Positions 1 through 10,614 of a DNA stretch of 64,000 nucleotides are shown piece by piece. Every line of letters starts with the position of its first letter. Positions within the stretch are counted from its first letter, which is position 1. The translations under genes and the position numbers were made by a program. The notes under the pieces are model-generated. The model worked only from the letters and a program-made list of their open reading frames with translations, did no database searches and was not told where the DNA came from. The stretch is from Austropuccinia psidii (taxonomy: Eukaryota; Basidiomycota; Pucciniomycetes; Pucciniales; Sphaerophragmiaceae): the NCBI GenBank assembly GCA_023105745.1, contig JALGQZ010000009.1, positions 9,646,937 to 9,710,936 of the forward strand. Reading direction: 5' to 3'.

Positions 1-534
1 TGCTTTCTACAATAAGTGATTTCATTCCATTTATTCCAACATTTTGAAGATAGATTATGGATCTTCAAATTTATCTAGTTGGCTTAGACTTGAAGACCTT
101 CATATAAATATAAGGGGCCATTTATGAGTGGAAAATAGGTTTGATCTTACTTTACTTTTTTTGTAAGAATGTGCAATAAAATTAATCCAAACTAATCCAA
201 AAAAACCTCTGTAGTAAGAGAATACCAAAGTAAAGTCTTACTTCCTGTAGTTAGTAACTGGATGTCTGTTACATAAGGCTGTTTAAGTAGCTTAATATAT
301 ATTAAAATATTTGGCTTATGAACACTATAGTCTATATTTAATGTAGTTCAAATATAAACCAAAGTAATTTATTTATTTCAAAATACTTATTAAATTGATA
401 TCTTGAAGCATACACTTATTAAGACTGAAATCCAGAAGTGTTACATACCCTAAATGTTTTAAGAATGTTCTAGAGTAAAATAGCAAACCAAAAGGCTACT
501 TACATCTGATATTATATTCCCTTTTCAATGTAGC
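1..534. other. AT-rich intergenic DNA, no gene seen
   Basis: No open frame with coding character, no terminal repeat and no RNA gene is recognisable here. It may be the badly decayed distal part of the LTR that follows, but I could not align it convincingly with the intact E-family LTRs. Confidence 0.5.
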
Positions 535-1507
535 CTTGTTCAGTGGAGTGGAGGGGCCTTTTTTGCATCATCTCAATTGTGTAATTTTTTGGGGGGACCA
601 CATAGCCTTCTTCTGATGTGTATGATGTCTAGAGTTCTATATGGAACCTGTATGAAGACTGCATACAGGCCTCACTATGAGGTATGGAAGAATAAAAAAG
701 CCCTTTTTAAGATTTGACACCTCATATTCAAGGATATGGGATATTATCCCATAGTAAAGGTGTATTTACCCAACTTCAGGATTTTAACCTTAAAACTGCC
801 ATAACTTTGTCAGTTTTAAAGATATTGAGCTCAATTTTGGTTGATTGTGTATCCCTGGACTAGGTCTACATAATGGTATCTCTTTTGGTATGGGTATCAT
901 TAGGTATGGCAAAGTTATACCACTTTTCAATCCCATTATTCAGATATGGATTCTTCTTAAATGCTGTATAGAGTTTGTTTGCTCCATAACTTTTGTTCTA
1001 GATGAGTTATGAGGAAATGGATGGCATCAGCGTAAAGCCCTTATTGTGCTCTTTCCAAAGAGATCCCACTTTAGGAATATAACACTAAAAATTTAGAAGC
1101 TATATGAGAGGTGAATATTTTATTCACCCATATTTGCCTTGAATTTGGCCATAACCTCTGTAGTTCTGTAGCTAGCTTGATTTGGCTAGTACCATTGGAT
1201 AGCCCTGACTAAGAGCTTCAATTTGAACACCCATTTGATGGGATTCTAACTCTTTTGATTAATTTTAGATGAGAGTTTAAAATCAAGGTTTATGCTCAGT
1301 TCTTGCTTTGAGCTGGAATAACTTTGTTAATCTTTGTCCCATGATTATGGGAGTTATATATTTAGAAAGAGGTGACTTTCCTCCTTCTTTTAATACCATT
1401 TATGACTATTTTCTCTCAGTTAAATTTTTGATTTTATTTTGCTCTACCCTTGGTTTATGGTATTTTGGCTGTAATGCTTGTGCTCTGGTTATGATTCACA
1501 GTTGACA
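535..1507 (-). repeat. Degraded E-family LTR fragment
   Basis: From about 535 to 1507 the sequence follows the E-family LTR found intact at 19647-21083, in the same order: the block around the genomic 'GTATGATG' and 'CTGTATG' motifs, the GGGATATTATCCC palindrome near 730-750, the block 'CCATAACTTTGTCAGTTTT', the 'GATGAGAGGTGAA'-like blocks, and a terminal 'CACAGTTGACA' where intact copies end CACAGGCTGACA. It is far more diverged than the other copies, and its first part is missing or unrecognisable. The orientation matches E1, E2 and E3, which corresponds to minus-strand elements. The left boundary is approximate. Confidence 0.75.
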
Positions 1508-2293
1508 GAGATCCCCAATAGAAAGCTAGTAATTTATTTATTAGTTTTTCTTCAGAAATCTATTGTTTTCTTGTTCCATTTCATAAGCCAGCCCTTGTTT
1601 GTTTAAATGGGAACTATTATTAACCAAAATAAAAATCTTTCCTTTCAAGGAAGGCCCTTTTGGCCTTTTTCTCTCTCTGATTCTCTTTTCTGGTCGTCAG
1701 GGCTAACCAGCATATGGAAATTTATCATTTTGTGAAGAAACTATGTAGATTCCTGATATTTTGTGCTTCAACTCCAGAAGGTCATCAAAATTTCTATGTC
1801 AACAATTTTGCAAGTCTTTCATTCCCAATTATAGCTTTTTGTGCCTGATTTGAATTTTCAAGCATTGAGTTTGGCCAAGTTCTCTATTCATGGAAGAAGA
1901 CTGGACTTGAACATAAAGCCCAAGACGCTGACTGCTCATGTGGCCATTTCTTTTCAAGGCAAAAAAGCAGAGGAATCTAGTTAGTTTACAGGTTTAAGGG
2001 CTTTAGACTGCTCTGAGACCAATCTTTCCAAGGTCATTGGCTTTGTTTTCTTCAGAAGCTGTCACTAATTCCCAAAATCTCATCCATGGATGATGGTGAT
2101 AGCCCTGCGCAGGGTGTGTGGTAGGTGTCGGCTCGAGCGATCACAGCAGTTGGTCAGGAATCTCCACCTGGGATTTCGTCGTCGGCCATCGCCACAAAAC
2201 CATTCTTAGGATCATCCTTTCCCTCATCGTTGGCGTCTTCAGCAACGACTCCTATCGATATCGCCGTCCGCTTTGTTTGGATTTGGGATCGAA
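1508..2293. other. Upstream region of the Cdc27-like gene
   Basis: About 790 nt with no convincing gene. CpG-containing, less AT-rich sequence begins near 2090 and runs into the gene, as expected for a promoter and 5' UTR. I see no clear TATA box. The short frames here lack coding character. Confidence 0.5.
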
Positions 2294-4008
2294 ATGTCGA
2301 TTAATCCTGACTTGATACACAAATGGCTGAAACAGAATATCATGCTTGATCAAGCAACTGTGAGGTAGCCTCTTTCCGATTTGGTATTCGAAAATTTCTC
2401 GCTGACCTGCATCCTTATCGAACGTCCGAATTGTAAAATACCGACTGTTCAGATAACTTATCGTCGTTTGGCTCGTCATGCTGGGTGTGATGCGGATCAA
2501 GCACGTAAATTTCTTCAGGAATTCAGCAACTCGAAAGATGCAAAATTTTTAAAGGTCAAGACAATGTATCTCGTAACTTTTTATGATGACCTTCCGATCG
2601 GCGATTGTTCCGTCTCATTGCGTGTTGAAAGGGTTGCGGAAGAGGACTTGGAAGGTTTGTCACAAAGCTTGATCTTTCTCATTCCTCATTCGCATCCTCC
2701 CACTATCGTGTTCCATTGATCCAAGCTTGCCCATAGATTTCAAATCTAGGTTTCCTTCTGTATCTGGTATTCAGATTTATAGCATTCAAGCCACACAAGC
2801 TCCTGTAATTGTTTCCACAGATTTTTCCAGGTAAAATCGCTGCTATAAAACCAACTAAACATCCCTTTTGGCTTTCAATTCCTCACAGGATCCCAACTTT
2901 CTCGCCGCCCAGCGTGAACTAATTGAGTTAAAACATAATTCACAGCTGAAATCCGATTCCAATTCCAAAGTGAGCGGTGAAACTTCTATTTTCAAACCGT
3001 AGAAATCAAGTGTTGCTTTTTATATTTGATGCTTAGCAATCTCAGTTTATCAAGGAATCCGTCAGACTATCACCTTCATCAGAAAAGAAAACAACTACTT
3101 CATCGCCCAGAAGGTCAATTTTAAAACAACCAGCATCCATCTCAAAGAAATCAGTTTCCTCTCAAGCACTGCCGCACTGCGATCTAAAAGGTAAGGAATT
3201 GAGCCCGGACAAAGATTCAATCAAATCATTAGAAACTCAAAAAGATGAACCAGATAAGTTGGATAAGACAAATTTTCAGATCAGCAAGCTACCCAACAAT
3301 AGTCAGGAGACCTCACCCCATCGGTCATCAAGCAACACAAAAAATAAGGTGGAAAAAGAACCTCAGGGAAGGCCTCATCAAGATGAGATCAAAAAACGTA
3401 AAGACTTATCTTCAAAGGCCAACAAGCCATCTAAAGATGAAGATATTAAACTGAATGACAAATCATCAAGTAAATTTTGTTGGATCATGGAGTTTTTTAA
3501 TTGACTGATTTCTTTTGGTTTTTCTAGCGGCATCTGCGATTACAACAGCTGTGGAAAGCTCTGTAGTTCCAAGAAAAAGAGTGAGCAAAACACGAATAAT
3601 TAAAAAGACAAAAACTGTCCGAGTTAAAGATAAAAAAGGATACAGAGTTAATAGAGAAGAAATTGAAGAAATTGAAGAAACTTATACAGATTGGGAAGAT
3701 TCTGAAGTTGAAAACTCAAACGTTTCATCACCATCAAAGAAAAAACGTCAAAAGAAAGAAGAAATTTCAACTAAACTGCAATCAACAGAGACCAAAGATG
3801 ATCAAAAGATGAAGAATTTTGACAAAGAAAAAGAAACTAACAATAAAAGCAAGCAGAAAGCCAACCTTACAACTCAATCAAACTTTGCGAAGTTAGTATT
3901 TGAATTCAGCTTCTTTTGAAGGTTTTTGATTTTATCATGAATGATTCATAAGAATTAACCATTTCTTTTCTATGAAACACATGTAGCTATTTCAAGAAAT
4001 CTAATTGA
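2294..4008 (+). CDS. cdc27: DNA polymerase delta subunit 3 (Cdc27/POLD3/Pol32 family)
   Basis: This is the non-catalytic polymerase delta subunit that links the enzyme to PCNA in the nucleus. I infer seven exons: 2294-2359, 2453-2654, 2737-2804, 2889-2969, 3037-3469, 3528-3891 and 3987-4008. Introns are 58-95 nt with GT...AG ends, and the product is 411 aa, close to known family sizes. The N-terminal winged-helix region reads 'ITYRRLARHAGCDADQARKF', followed by 'TMYLVTFYDD' and 'GIQIYSIQA', matching the conserved 'VTYK..S...GV...QAK' and 'YSIQ' blocks. The middle is charged and low in complexity. Near residue 310 comes the basic 'KTRIIKKTKTVRVKDKKGY' block with an acidic, aromatic 'YTDWEDSE' after it, typical of this subunit. 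The last 12 residues form a PIP box, QSNFANYF plus KKSN, created only by splicing exons 6 and 7. The exon 3 donor (GTAATT) is the least certain junction. No frame break is needed, so the gene looks intact. Confidence 0.85.
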
Positions 4009-4906
4009 TTTGTAACGATATGTTGAAATTAGGCAAGAATTCTTTGCAATCTTGTTGAACTTGAGGGTTCCTCAATTAATCTTTTCCAATTTTTTGTCGT
4101 CTGTAATTACTTATTTTTCGTTATAAAAATAAATAAATAAAAGTAGAAAAGATCTATGAAGGAACGTTTAGAGTCAATGCTTGTTTTTGAAACAAACCAA
4201 AGTATTAAATGATTTTTTTAGCAAGGTTTATCAATGGAAAATAAAACCTTGGAAGTGTAAGCCTTCAATAGAATTGACCTATCTAAAATCAATTAGATGA
4301 GGAAAATGCTAAGCGCTTGAAAAAAGTTATACTGTCTTGGTTAAGAAATACAAAGGGTATCAAATGTATGATTAAGTGTTTTTCACTGCTCAATGAACAG
4401 CTGCACGCACAAAAATAAGCCCTGTTTTCAGAGTTGTGCCAGCTGATGCTTGCATTGATTTTCCGAAATTCAGGCAGCCAAAATCCAACAGCGATATTTT
4501 CTATGTCTGCATATGCCAGGACTATTTAACTCACCTGCTCTACATTTTATGGTCTGCAGGTTCTTCCCAAGGGTCTTTGATGATATCTTCCCAGTAAATT
4601 CAAATCTAAACTTCTTTCAAAGAAAATAAAATTAATTAACTGTTTCTTTTTTATACTTTGGGCAATGAACTATTTCAACTTAAAATAAAGCCATTAACAA
4701 TCTCTTCTTATAGTTTGTTTTGTTTCGAAGTTTCTGAAAGTCTGCTTAAACAAATTAAAAATTACTAAATTAGAGGTTTTAGAACATTTTTTTCTAAATT
4801 AATATTAGGAACTTTTATTTATTTGTCCATATTATTATGTCACTTTTTTTAAAAAATATTTCCTGAGCCCGCACACAAAAACTATTATGAAACAACTCAA
4901 TAAAAC
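4009..4906. other. Downstream flank of the Cdc27-like gene
   Basis: AT-rich and without a recognisable gene. An AATAAA-rich stretch at about 4118-4146 could provide the polyadenylation signal for the upstream gene. Nothing else is recognised before the Harbinger element. Confidence 0.45.
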
Positions 4907-4909
4907 TTA

Positions 4910-4955
4910 GGCCCGGTTTATGTTTGGGTTTGGAAGAAAATTTTGAGATTATTTC
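4910..4955 (+). repeat. Left terminal inverted repeat of Harbinger
   Basis: It starts GGCCCGGTTTATGTTTGGG, directly after the TTA at 4907-4909, and matches the complement of 21665-21710 with scattered, mostly transition, differences. Confidence 0.85.
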
Positions 4956-5308
4956 AAACAAAATAATGATTATTTTTAAGTAAAAATAAAGTTAAAAAAA
5001 TTCAAAAATGTTTTCAAAATCATTCAACATTTATGATATACTGAGGAAAATTAATATTCAGTTGTTTTCTACTAACAATGACAAAATGATGTTGAATTTC
5101 ATGATTTTTGATTTTTAAAACATTAACCATGGAAAATCAACATCTAATGTATATAATCACCAGCTTAGCATTGCCCTGGTGTTTTCATCTAACATGGTAT
5201 AAAGAAAGTGGACACCAACATTGTCAAGCTATAAGATGTGGAGGGCATTTCAATCTATGGTACAAGGTCAATTGATACAATAAAGATTGCTTCATTGGCC
5301 TTTTTTGG

Positions 5309-6270
5309 GTGGGACAACTAGAATTTTTTCAATTAATTTGTGCTTTATTAAATCATATCCCAAACTCATTTCAACCTGATGTGCAAGGGTTAACTATCAA
5401 AGAAAAGGCAGGAATTATGTTATATAGGATGGGTCATGGGAGCTCCTATGAGACAGTAGGACATGTGTTCAATGTGGGAAAAGCAACAGCATACCAAGCA
5501 TCACAAGAAGTAGCGCAAGCAATATTAGTTGCACTACATGACTCAACCATCACACAAGTAAAGAATTTGATTACTTCAAAAACAAAGATAAACCTGACCA
5601 TTGTTTAAATATCTAGTTTTCCTGCTGCAGAAGATATAGAAAAATGGGAAGCAATCAAGGAGAAATTCTGACAAAGGCAAGGACTTATGAACATTATTGG
5701 TGCAATAATCCCACGGCCAAATGATCCATGGAATGCCTATGTAAATTTTAAGGGATGGAATTCCATTGTGGATGGACATGGGAACTTTTTTAATGTGAGT
5801 GATTGTAACTACATTGCATTAAAGTGAAATAACTATCCCATTAAGGAATTCTGGTGTATGGTAGACTGCCTGGCTCAGTTCATGATAGTTGTGTGTTTAG
5901 GAAGTCCAAAATTGGGTGAGATCTCATCAATGGAGTGGCAAGATTCCCACCAGAGTAACTACTAATTGGAAATTCAGGATATTCTTCAAGACTCCCAATT
6001 CTTATCCCAATGAGGAATAATTGAAATGAAGAAGAGGTGTACTTTAATAAGATTCAGTATTTGAAAAGGTATGAGGTTTATAAAATAAAATAAACATTAA
6101 AAACTATTAAAATATATACATTTTAGAATTGTAGTCAAGTAGGCTTTTGGGAAATTGGAGAATAGGCTCCAATGTCTTCTGCTGCCACAAGCAATAGTTC
6201 CTTTCCATATAGGTAAAGTGACAATTGCCTGCATGATATTGCACAATCTGTTGAATGGGAATCATATAAA
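5309..6270 (+). pseudogene. PIF/Harbinger transposase remnant
   Basis: The first 100 codons (5309-5608) resemble the N-terminal part of HARBI1/DDE_Tnp_4 transposases: 'LTIKEKAGIMLYRM..GSSYETVGHVFNVGKATAYQ', with the helix-turn-helix-like 'F.VGKAT' block. After an in-frame stop, 5690-5800 encodes 'IGAI...PWNAYVNFKGW.SIV', corresponding to the block just after the first catalytic Asp, but the expected 'DGTH' is missing there. Around 6145-6260 there is 'AFGKLENRLQCLLL' and 'ACMILHNLLN', matching the C-terminal '(E)RAFG.LK.R' and 'LHN' motifs. Several stops and frame changes intervene. An isolated 'MDGTHVKIIEPFK' at 6440-6478 resembles the missing catalytic block but lies downstream of the C-terminal motif, suggesting rearrangement or coincidence. 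No active enzyme can be made from this copy. Confidence 0.75.
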
Positions 6271-6506
6271 TTTTTGAAAAAGGTTTTTAAGATTACTCAC
6301 TGACCTTTTTGAGAATTTGTATTGTGTAAATAAATGATAATTTATAGGACAATATGCATTGAGTGGTTTGTTTTTGAAAAAGTAAGATTTTGAAATACAT
6401 TTGAGCAACAAAAGTTAATTTTTAGTAAAACATAATTCAATGGATGGCACACATGTTAAAATCATTGAACCATTCAAGGTAATGAAGCAAGTAAACAAGC
6501 CTGCAA

Positions 6507-6728
6507 TTAATTCAACTCATTTAAGGCGCATGCTTGCAAATGTTCAAATTTCATATCTTGGATGTGAAGCTGTTCAGTTAAAAGTGAGATCTCATAATTT
6601 TGTGCTTTGTCTTGTGCCTGAAATTTGCCAATTTCCTCTAGTAATTGATTTTTTTGGTGCTTCATCCTTTCTATGTAACCCATGAAAAGATTGTAAGAAT
6701 CATTGTAATCCAGTAGGGCTTCCCCCAC
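6507..6728 (-). pseudogene. Minus-strand coiled-coil fragment in Harbinger
   Basis: A 73-codon minus-strand frame is rich in Lys, Glu, Gln and Leu in a heptad-like pattern ('NQLLEEIGKF', 'YEISLLTEQLHIQDMKFEHL'), suggesting a coiled coil. It lies in the Harbinger body, left of the element A insertion, on the same strand as the interrupted gene at 18673-21531. It may be that gene's 3' end or a duplicated piece of it. Its function is unknown, and the plus-strand frame over the same bases is less convincing. Confidence 0.4.
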
Positions 6729-7046
6729 CTGATTTCCTAATGGATGTGAAGCATCAGATTACATCCTTTGATGCTGTGAATTTCAAAATTTGTAATTAAA
6801 TGCAAGGTGTTCAAATTTACATCTGTAATACAGACTGAAATTCAATATCTATAAATAACCTCAATGCAAGAAGTGAATGTTCCCAAGGTTGTAAAAAAAT
6901 AGTGAGGATTGAGGGGAAAAGAGCTCAAATTCTGCTTAAGCACTTATGTATTATTTGTGAAATATTTATCACATTACAATTGATGTGAATATGATTGGAT
7001 GAGTAAAATGAAATATACTACATACACTCTGTGATAGGTGTGTCTA

Positions 7047-8503
7047 TGTCACAACCATGGCAATTCACCTCCCTGGATCCCCATATGGCATATCAAGCGA
7101 CAGTTCTTTTATGGCCAATTGGCCATATCCATCACCAGTGGCCAATATGGCCACGTCATTATCTTATGGACCATTTATGGCCATTTGTGTTTTGGGGCCT
7201 TCATGGCCCTTCACCTCAACCCAGAACCCATAGCGGCAATTTATGCCCAAATGGGTATTTCTGGTCATTTCCCTCAAAACCAAGGGAAATGGCCCAAATG
7301 GCTGTTTTTGGCCATTTGGGCTCATAATGCGCATTTGCGCACTTTTGCTCATTTTGCTCATTTTGCGCATTTTTGCGCACTTTGACGCAAAGTGTCCAAA
7401 AGACACTTTCCTGCCTTTTGGGCCAGTTTTTGGCTCAGAACCCAAAAGTGGCCAAAAACCCCAAAAGGCCCAGAAACACCTTTCCAAGCTCTGAAGCCAT
7501 CACATCCATCCTTTTCCCCTCTGCCTTTCCACCTCAAGACCTTTGGACGTAATCTTCTTGCCAATCAATCAATATGCCATAAATGATGTTATATATAATT
7601 GTGCATCATTTTTCAACAGCAATTCAATGGTGTCAATATCAAATGGTCTTTTCAACATTCCAACATCTCATCACGTCATCAAGGCACCCAATCATTCAGA
7701 GGAATCATCAAGGCTCAAGAGCAAGTGTTTCAGCGTCAAAGACCAATGATGCCATCAAGCAGTCATTGGTTATTCTCACTCCAAGTATTCCTTTCAAGGG
7801 AATACTTTCAATTCATTCTAAAGTGTATTCAAGAGGCAGTGCCAAAAAGAAGTTGTCAAGTGTCAAAGCTCCACTCAATCCATCTTGGCAACCATATTCA
7901 TTTCAATACAGTCTGGATCCATCAAGAACTGTATTTCATTTTCAATCATGGGAAATTCATTCAACCCAATTCAATTTCAATATTAGCCAGCTGTATCAAT
8001 TCCCAAAACAATCAATACAGCCTCAAGGATCAATACAGATTAGTTTTCAGCCTGAAGAACTCAAGCTCCCAACTTTTCACATATACCGGCTACCCTTTCC
8101 ACCCTGGGGGGTTTTCCCCAGTTAATTAATATATTTTGATTTTATTTTATCTCTATTTTCTTTTCATTTTAGTTACGCAAATACTGATATTATTAAGTCA
8201 GTCATTTAGCACCTTTCCCTTTCTCTTTCTTCGCCTGTCAATGGATATTTGGTGGTCATATCCTTACTAATTCCATTATTCATTTTTGGCAGGTTGAAAC
8301 AGTGATTAAGGACTTACTTGGTTGGCTCTTTGGCCATTTGGCTTCCCTTTCCTCTTTTGCATCTCATCTTGTACCTGCATATCTTTTAGAGGAATTCATT
8401 CTTATTACTTTTATTCTTTATCCTTTTGGAGTCTTCCAAGTGAGTTCCATGATTGCTGAGTGCCAGGCCACTCTTGTATTTCTGTCCAAGAGCCCCTGTG
8501 ACA
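7047..8503 (+). repeat. 5' LTR of element A
   Basis: 1,457 bp, starting TGTCACAACC and ending CCCCTGTGACA. The first 400 bp are dense in GGCCAT/ATGGCC palindromes and contain a short TTTTGCGCA tandem array (about 7330-7390) that is longer in the 3' copy. A CATATACC box at 8080-8087 lies about 35-40 bp before the predicted transcript start at about 8120. Long open frames inside it are not genes: the same frames occur in the 3' LTR and have no coding similarity. Confidence 0.93.
8080..8133 (+). promoter_or_regulatory. Predicted promoter and self-primer of element A
   Basis: A CATATACC box (8080-8087), a GC-rich hairpin-like CCCTGGGG...CCCCAG segment, then AGTTAATTAATATA at 8120-8133. The last 14 nt are the exact reverse complement of 8505-8518, just after the LTR. 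In Tf1/sushi elements the 5' end of the RNA primes reverse transcription at such a site, so transcription probably starts at or next to 8120. Confidence 0.7.
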
Positions 8504-8521
8504 TTATATTAATTAACTCAT
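8504..8521 (+). promoter_or_regulatory. Primer-binding site of element A (self-primed)
   Basis: The LTR is followed directly by TTATATTAATTAACTCAT. Bases 8505-8518 pair perfectly with LTR bases 8120-8133. No tRNA-like TGG start is present, which argues against tRNA priming. Confidence 0.75.
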
Positions 8522-9276
8522 AATTTCTTTTTCATTCTGTTCATTCTTTCTTTATAATTTCATTCACTCAATTCATCGAAATTATGATTCTTTTACGCTT
8601 ATGAACTTAATGATTCATCGTCACCTCTCAATTTTCTTTCATTCATTCTTCATTTTGAAAATTGAAAGCTGACCCATTTTTTATTTTTGTTATTCTTTTT
8701 AAAATATTTTCAAATCATCAAATTTTCATTCTTATTCATAATTCAGGCTTCATCTTGATTTTCTTTGATTCTCAAATTTTTCATCAAGATATTCAGACAC
8801 GTTATTCACATCAAGATTCATAATTGATTCATTCTTCAAGAATTTTGGTTTTTAAAGAATAATTCACTTGATTTTGATTGATTGATTGATTTGACATATT
8901 TGATATTGACCTCAAGAAAATTGATTGACCTGAAGACTTCATTGATTTTGCTGATTTTTTCACATCAAGAATTTTGACATAAACTGATTTTTCTTCAAGA
9001 TTTCATTTGATTGATTTATTTTTGCAAGATTTTGATTTTGATTGATTTGATTGATTGATTTATTGACTTGAAGATCTCATTTGGCTTTGATTCATTGATT
9101 TACTTCAAGACATTGATTTGATTTGACTTCAAGACTTCATTTGATTTTGATTTATTGACGTACTTGAAGATTTTCATTTTGATTCATTGATTTTCCTCAA
9201 GATTTGATTGTTGACTCTTTTCACTTCAAGCAAATTTTGATTTTTAATTCATTTATTTCATTTTATTCCTGATATC
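8522..9276 (+). other. 5' leader of element A, TTGATT/CAAGA-rich
   Basis: Untranslated leader of about 755 nt. From about 8850 it becomes a low-complexity mixture of TTGATTGATT and CTTCAAGA units up to the gag start. The same style of leader precedes gag in element G (39960-40350), so it is a lineage feature rather than random decay. No gene is seen. Confidence 0.7.
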
Positions 9277-10614
9277 ATGCCTGTTCAACACTCACCTCCA
9301 GCAAGACAGACAAGATCTCAGGCCAGAGCTCAAGCTGTTCTCACTCCAACTCCAAGAGCTCCTCTAGATGGCACCCCAGCAGTTCCTCAACTGAGGGCCC
9401 AATTAGATAGAGGACCCCGCATGGAAGGAGCAGCACCATCCAGGAAGGAAGGAAGAGGGCCAAAAAGATCATGTTCATTCTCAGGAGTAGTTGGCGGATT
9501 TCCACAAACTTCAAGGACTATTTTCAAAGGTCCAGGTGAAGATGGTGAAGAGGAGGAGGAGAATTCTGTGGAAGAGGAAGAGTCTGATGGTACTGAAGGT
9601 GTCCCTGCTCCGGTGGAGGCATCCCAAAGTACTGGAGGGCCAACTATAGCCCAGTCTAATCAGCCTGTCTCTCATCAGTCTGAACCATCTTTATTGGCCA
9701 TCATGCAGCAAATGACTGAGATTATGGCCAATCTTCAAGCAGCTTCATCTTCTGAAGCATCAAGACCAGCAGCCTTCAAGACTCCATCTATGAAGGCACC
9801 GGAATGCTTTGATGGGACTCAACCCTTCAAATTTAGAAGCTTTATTCAGTCTTGTCAATTGATTTTTCATAATGATCCGGCATACTTCGCTCAAGACAGA
9901 AAGAAGGTCCTTTATGCCACTTCATTCCTCATTGGCAGGGCTGCAAAATGGATTGAGCCTTATCTTTCCAATCTCACCAATCAAGATTCCAATTACCTTC
10001 TCAATTCTTGGCCTTTATTTGAATCTCAACTCTTCACTCTATTTGGTGACCCGAATGAAGTCAGAAAAGCAGAAGCTGAGTTGGATTCTTTAAGAATGAA
10101 AGAAGGTGGGCATATATCTTTATACATTGCTGATTTCAGAAGCTTAGTCTCAAGAATCGGGGATTGGGGTGAAAGAGCTCTCATCCATCATTTCAGGAAG
10201 GGATTGCCATCCAGGATTTTGGATCAATTGGCCTTCCATCCTTCAAGAATTGACTCTCTTCAAGACTTAATGGACGTTACCCTGGAACTTGATACCAGGT
10301 ACCATGAGAGGCAAAATGAAAAGAGTCATCATCAAGAGAAGAAGCCAGAAGCCTCAAAGTCAAGTTCTTCTCATTCTCAAAATTCTTCAAGCTCAAGTCA
10401 AAAGAAGAAGAAGAATTTTCAGAAGAGGGACAAGCCCCATTCCTCTTTGTTGAATAAAGATTTCAAGCTCATGAACTCTGAAAAAGAAAGAAGAATCAAG
10501 GAGGGTCTTTGTACCTATTGTGGTGGGAAGCATAGTCTTGAGTCTTGTTTCAAAAGGCCTCAAAACAAGCTTACCCAACCGTCAGGCAAATTTCCCAGCC
10601 AGGGAAAAGCCTGA
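9277..10614 (+). CDS. gag: Gag polyprotein of element A
   Basis: Intact 445-codon structural protein that would form the virus-like particle. The N-terminus is basic and Pro/Ala-rich ('QHSPPARQTRSQARAQAV'), with an acidic Glu-rich run at about residues 89-108. The conserved gag core begins near residue 175 ('FDGTQPFKFRSFIQSCQLIF') and runs to about 345. A Ser/Lys-rich linker follows, then a zinc knuckle 'CTYCGGKHSLESC' at about residues 412-424. The knuckle spacing is C-X2-C-X3-H-X4-C, one residue shorter than the retroviral C-X2-C-X4-H-X4-C. The ATG at 9277 is chosen because element G starts in the same way ('QVQHSPPA'). The gene ends at TGA with pol open in the -1 frame across the stop. Confidence 0.92.
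   Translation: MPVQHSPPARQTRSQARAQAVLTPTPRAPLDGTPAVPQLRAQLDRGPRMEGAAPSRKEGRGPKRSCSFSGVVGGFPQTSRTIFKGPGEDGEEEEENSVEEEESDGTEGVPAPVEASQSTGGPTIAQSNQPVSHQSEPSLLAIMQQMTEIMANLQAASSSEASRPAAFKTPSMKAPECFDGTQPFKFRSFIQSCQLIFHNDPAYFAQDRKKVLYATSFLIGRAAKWIEPYLSNLTNQDSNYLLNSWPLFESQLFTLFGDPNEVRKAEAELDSLRMKEGGHISLYIADFRSLVSRIGDWGERALIHHFRKGLPSRILDQLAFHPSRIDSLQDLMDVTLELDTRYHERQNEKSHHQEKKPEASKSSSSHSQNSSSSSQKKKKNFQKRDKPHSSLLNKDFKLMNSEKERRIKEGLCTYCGGKHSLESCFKRPQNKLTQPSGKFPSQGKA

Noticed and set aside
2118..2315. A 65-codon frame overlapping the start of the Cdc27-like gene
   Set aside because: It runs through the presumed 5' UTR into exon 1 in another frame and has no recognisable content. The ATG at 2294 fits the conserved N-terminus.
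6440..6478. 'MDGTHVKIIEPFK' as the catalytic block of an intact Harbinger transposase
   Set aside because: It lies downstream of the C-terminal 'LHN' motif and outside the order of the domain, so it is a rearranged fragment or chance. I did not use it to define the gene.
7031..7494. Several long overlapping open frames on both strands in the A LTR (again at 14909-15634)
   Set aside because: They follow the repetitive GGCCAT and GCGCATTTT arrays, occur in both LTR copies, and show no coding similarity. The 14909 frame even crosses the LTR boundary.
7583..8129. Overlapping frames of about 180 codons in the A LTR, repeated at 17519-18094
   Set aside because: Two frames are open over the same bases in a CAA/TCA-rich stretch of the LTR. 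They resemble no protein and end within the predicted promoter region.
8850..9240. TTGATTGATT/CAAGA repeats considered as a CRISPR-like or satellite array
   Set aside because: Units are irregular, without constant spacers, and form the leader of a retrotransposon in a eukaryotic genome.
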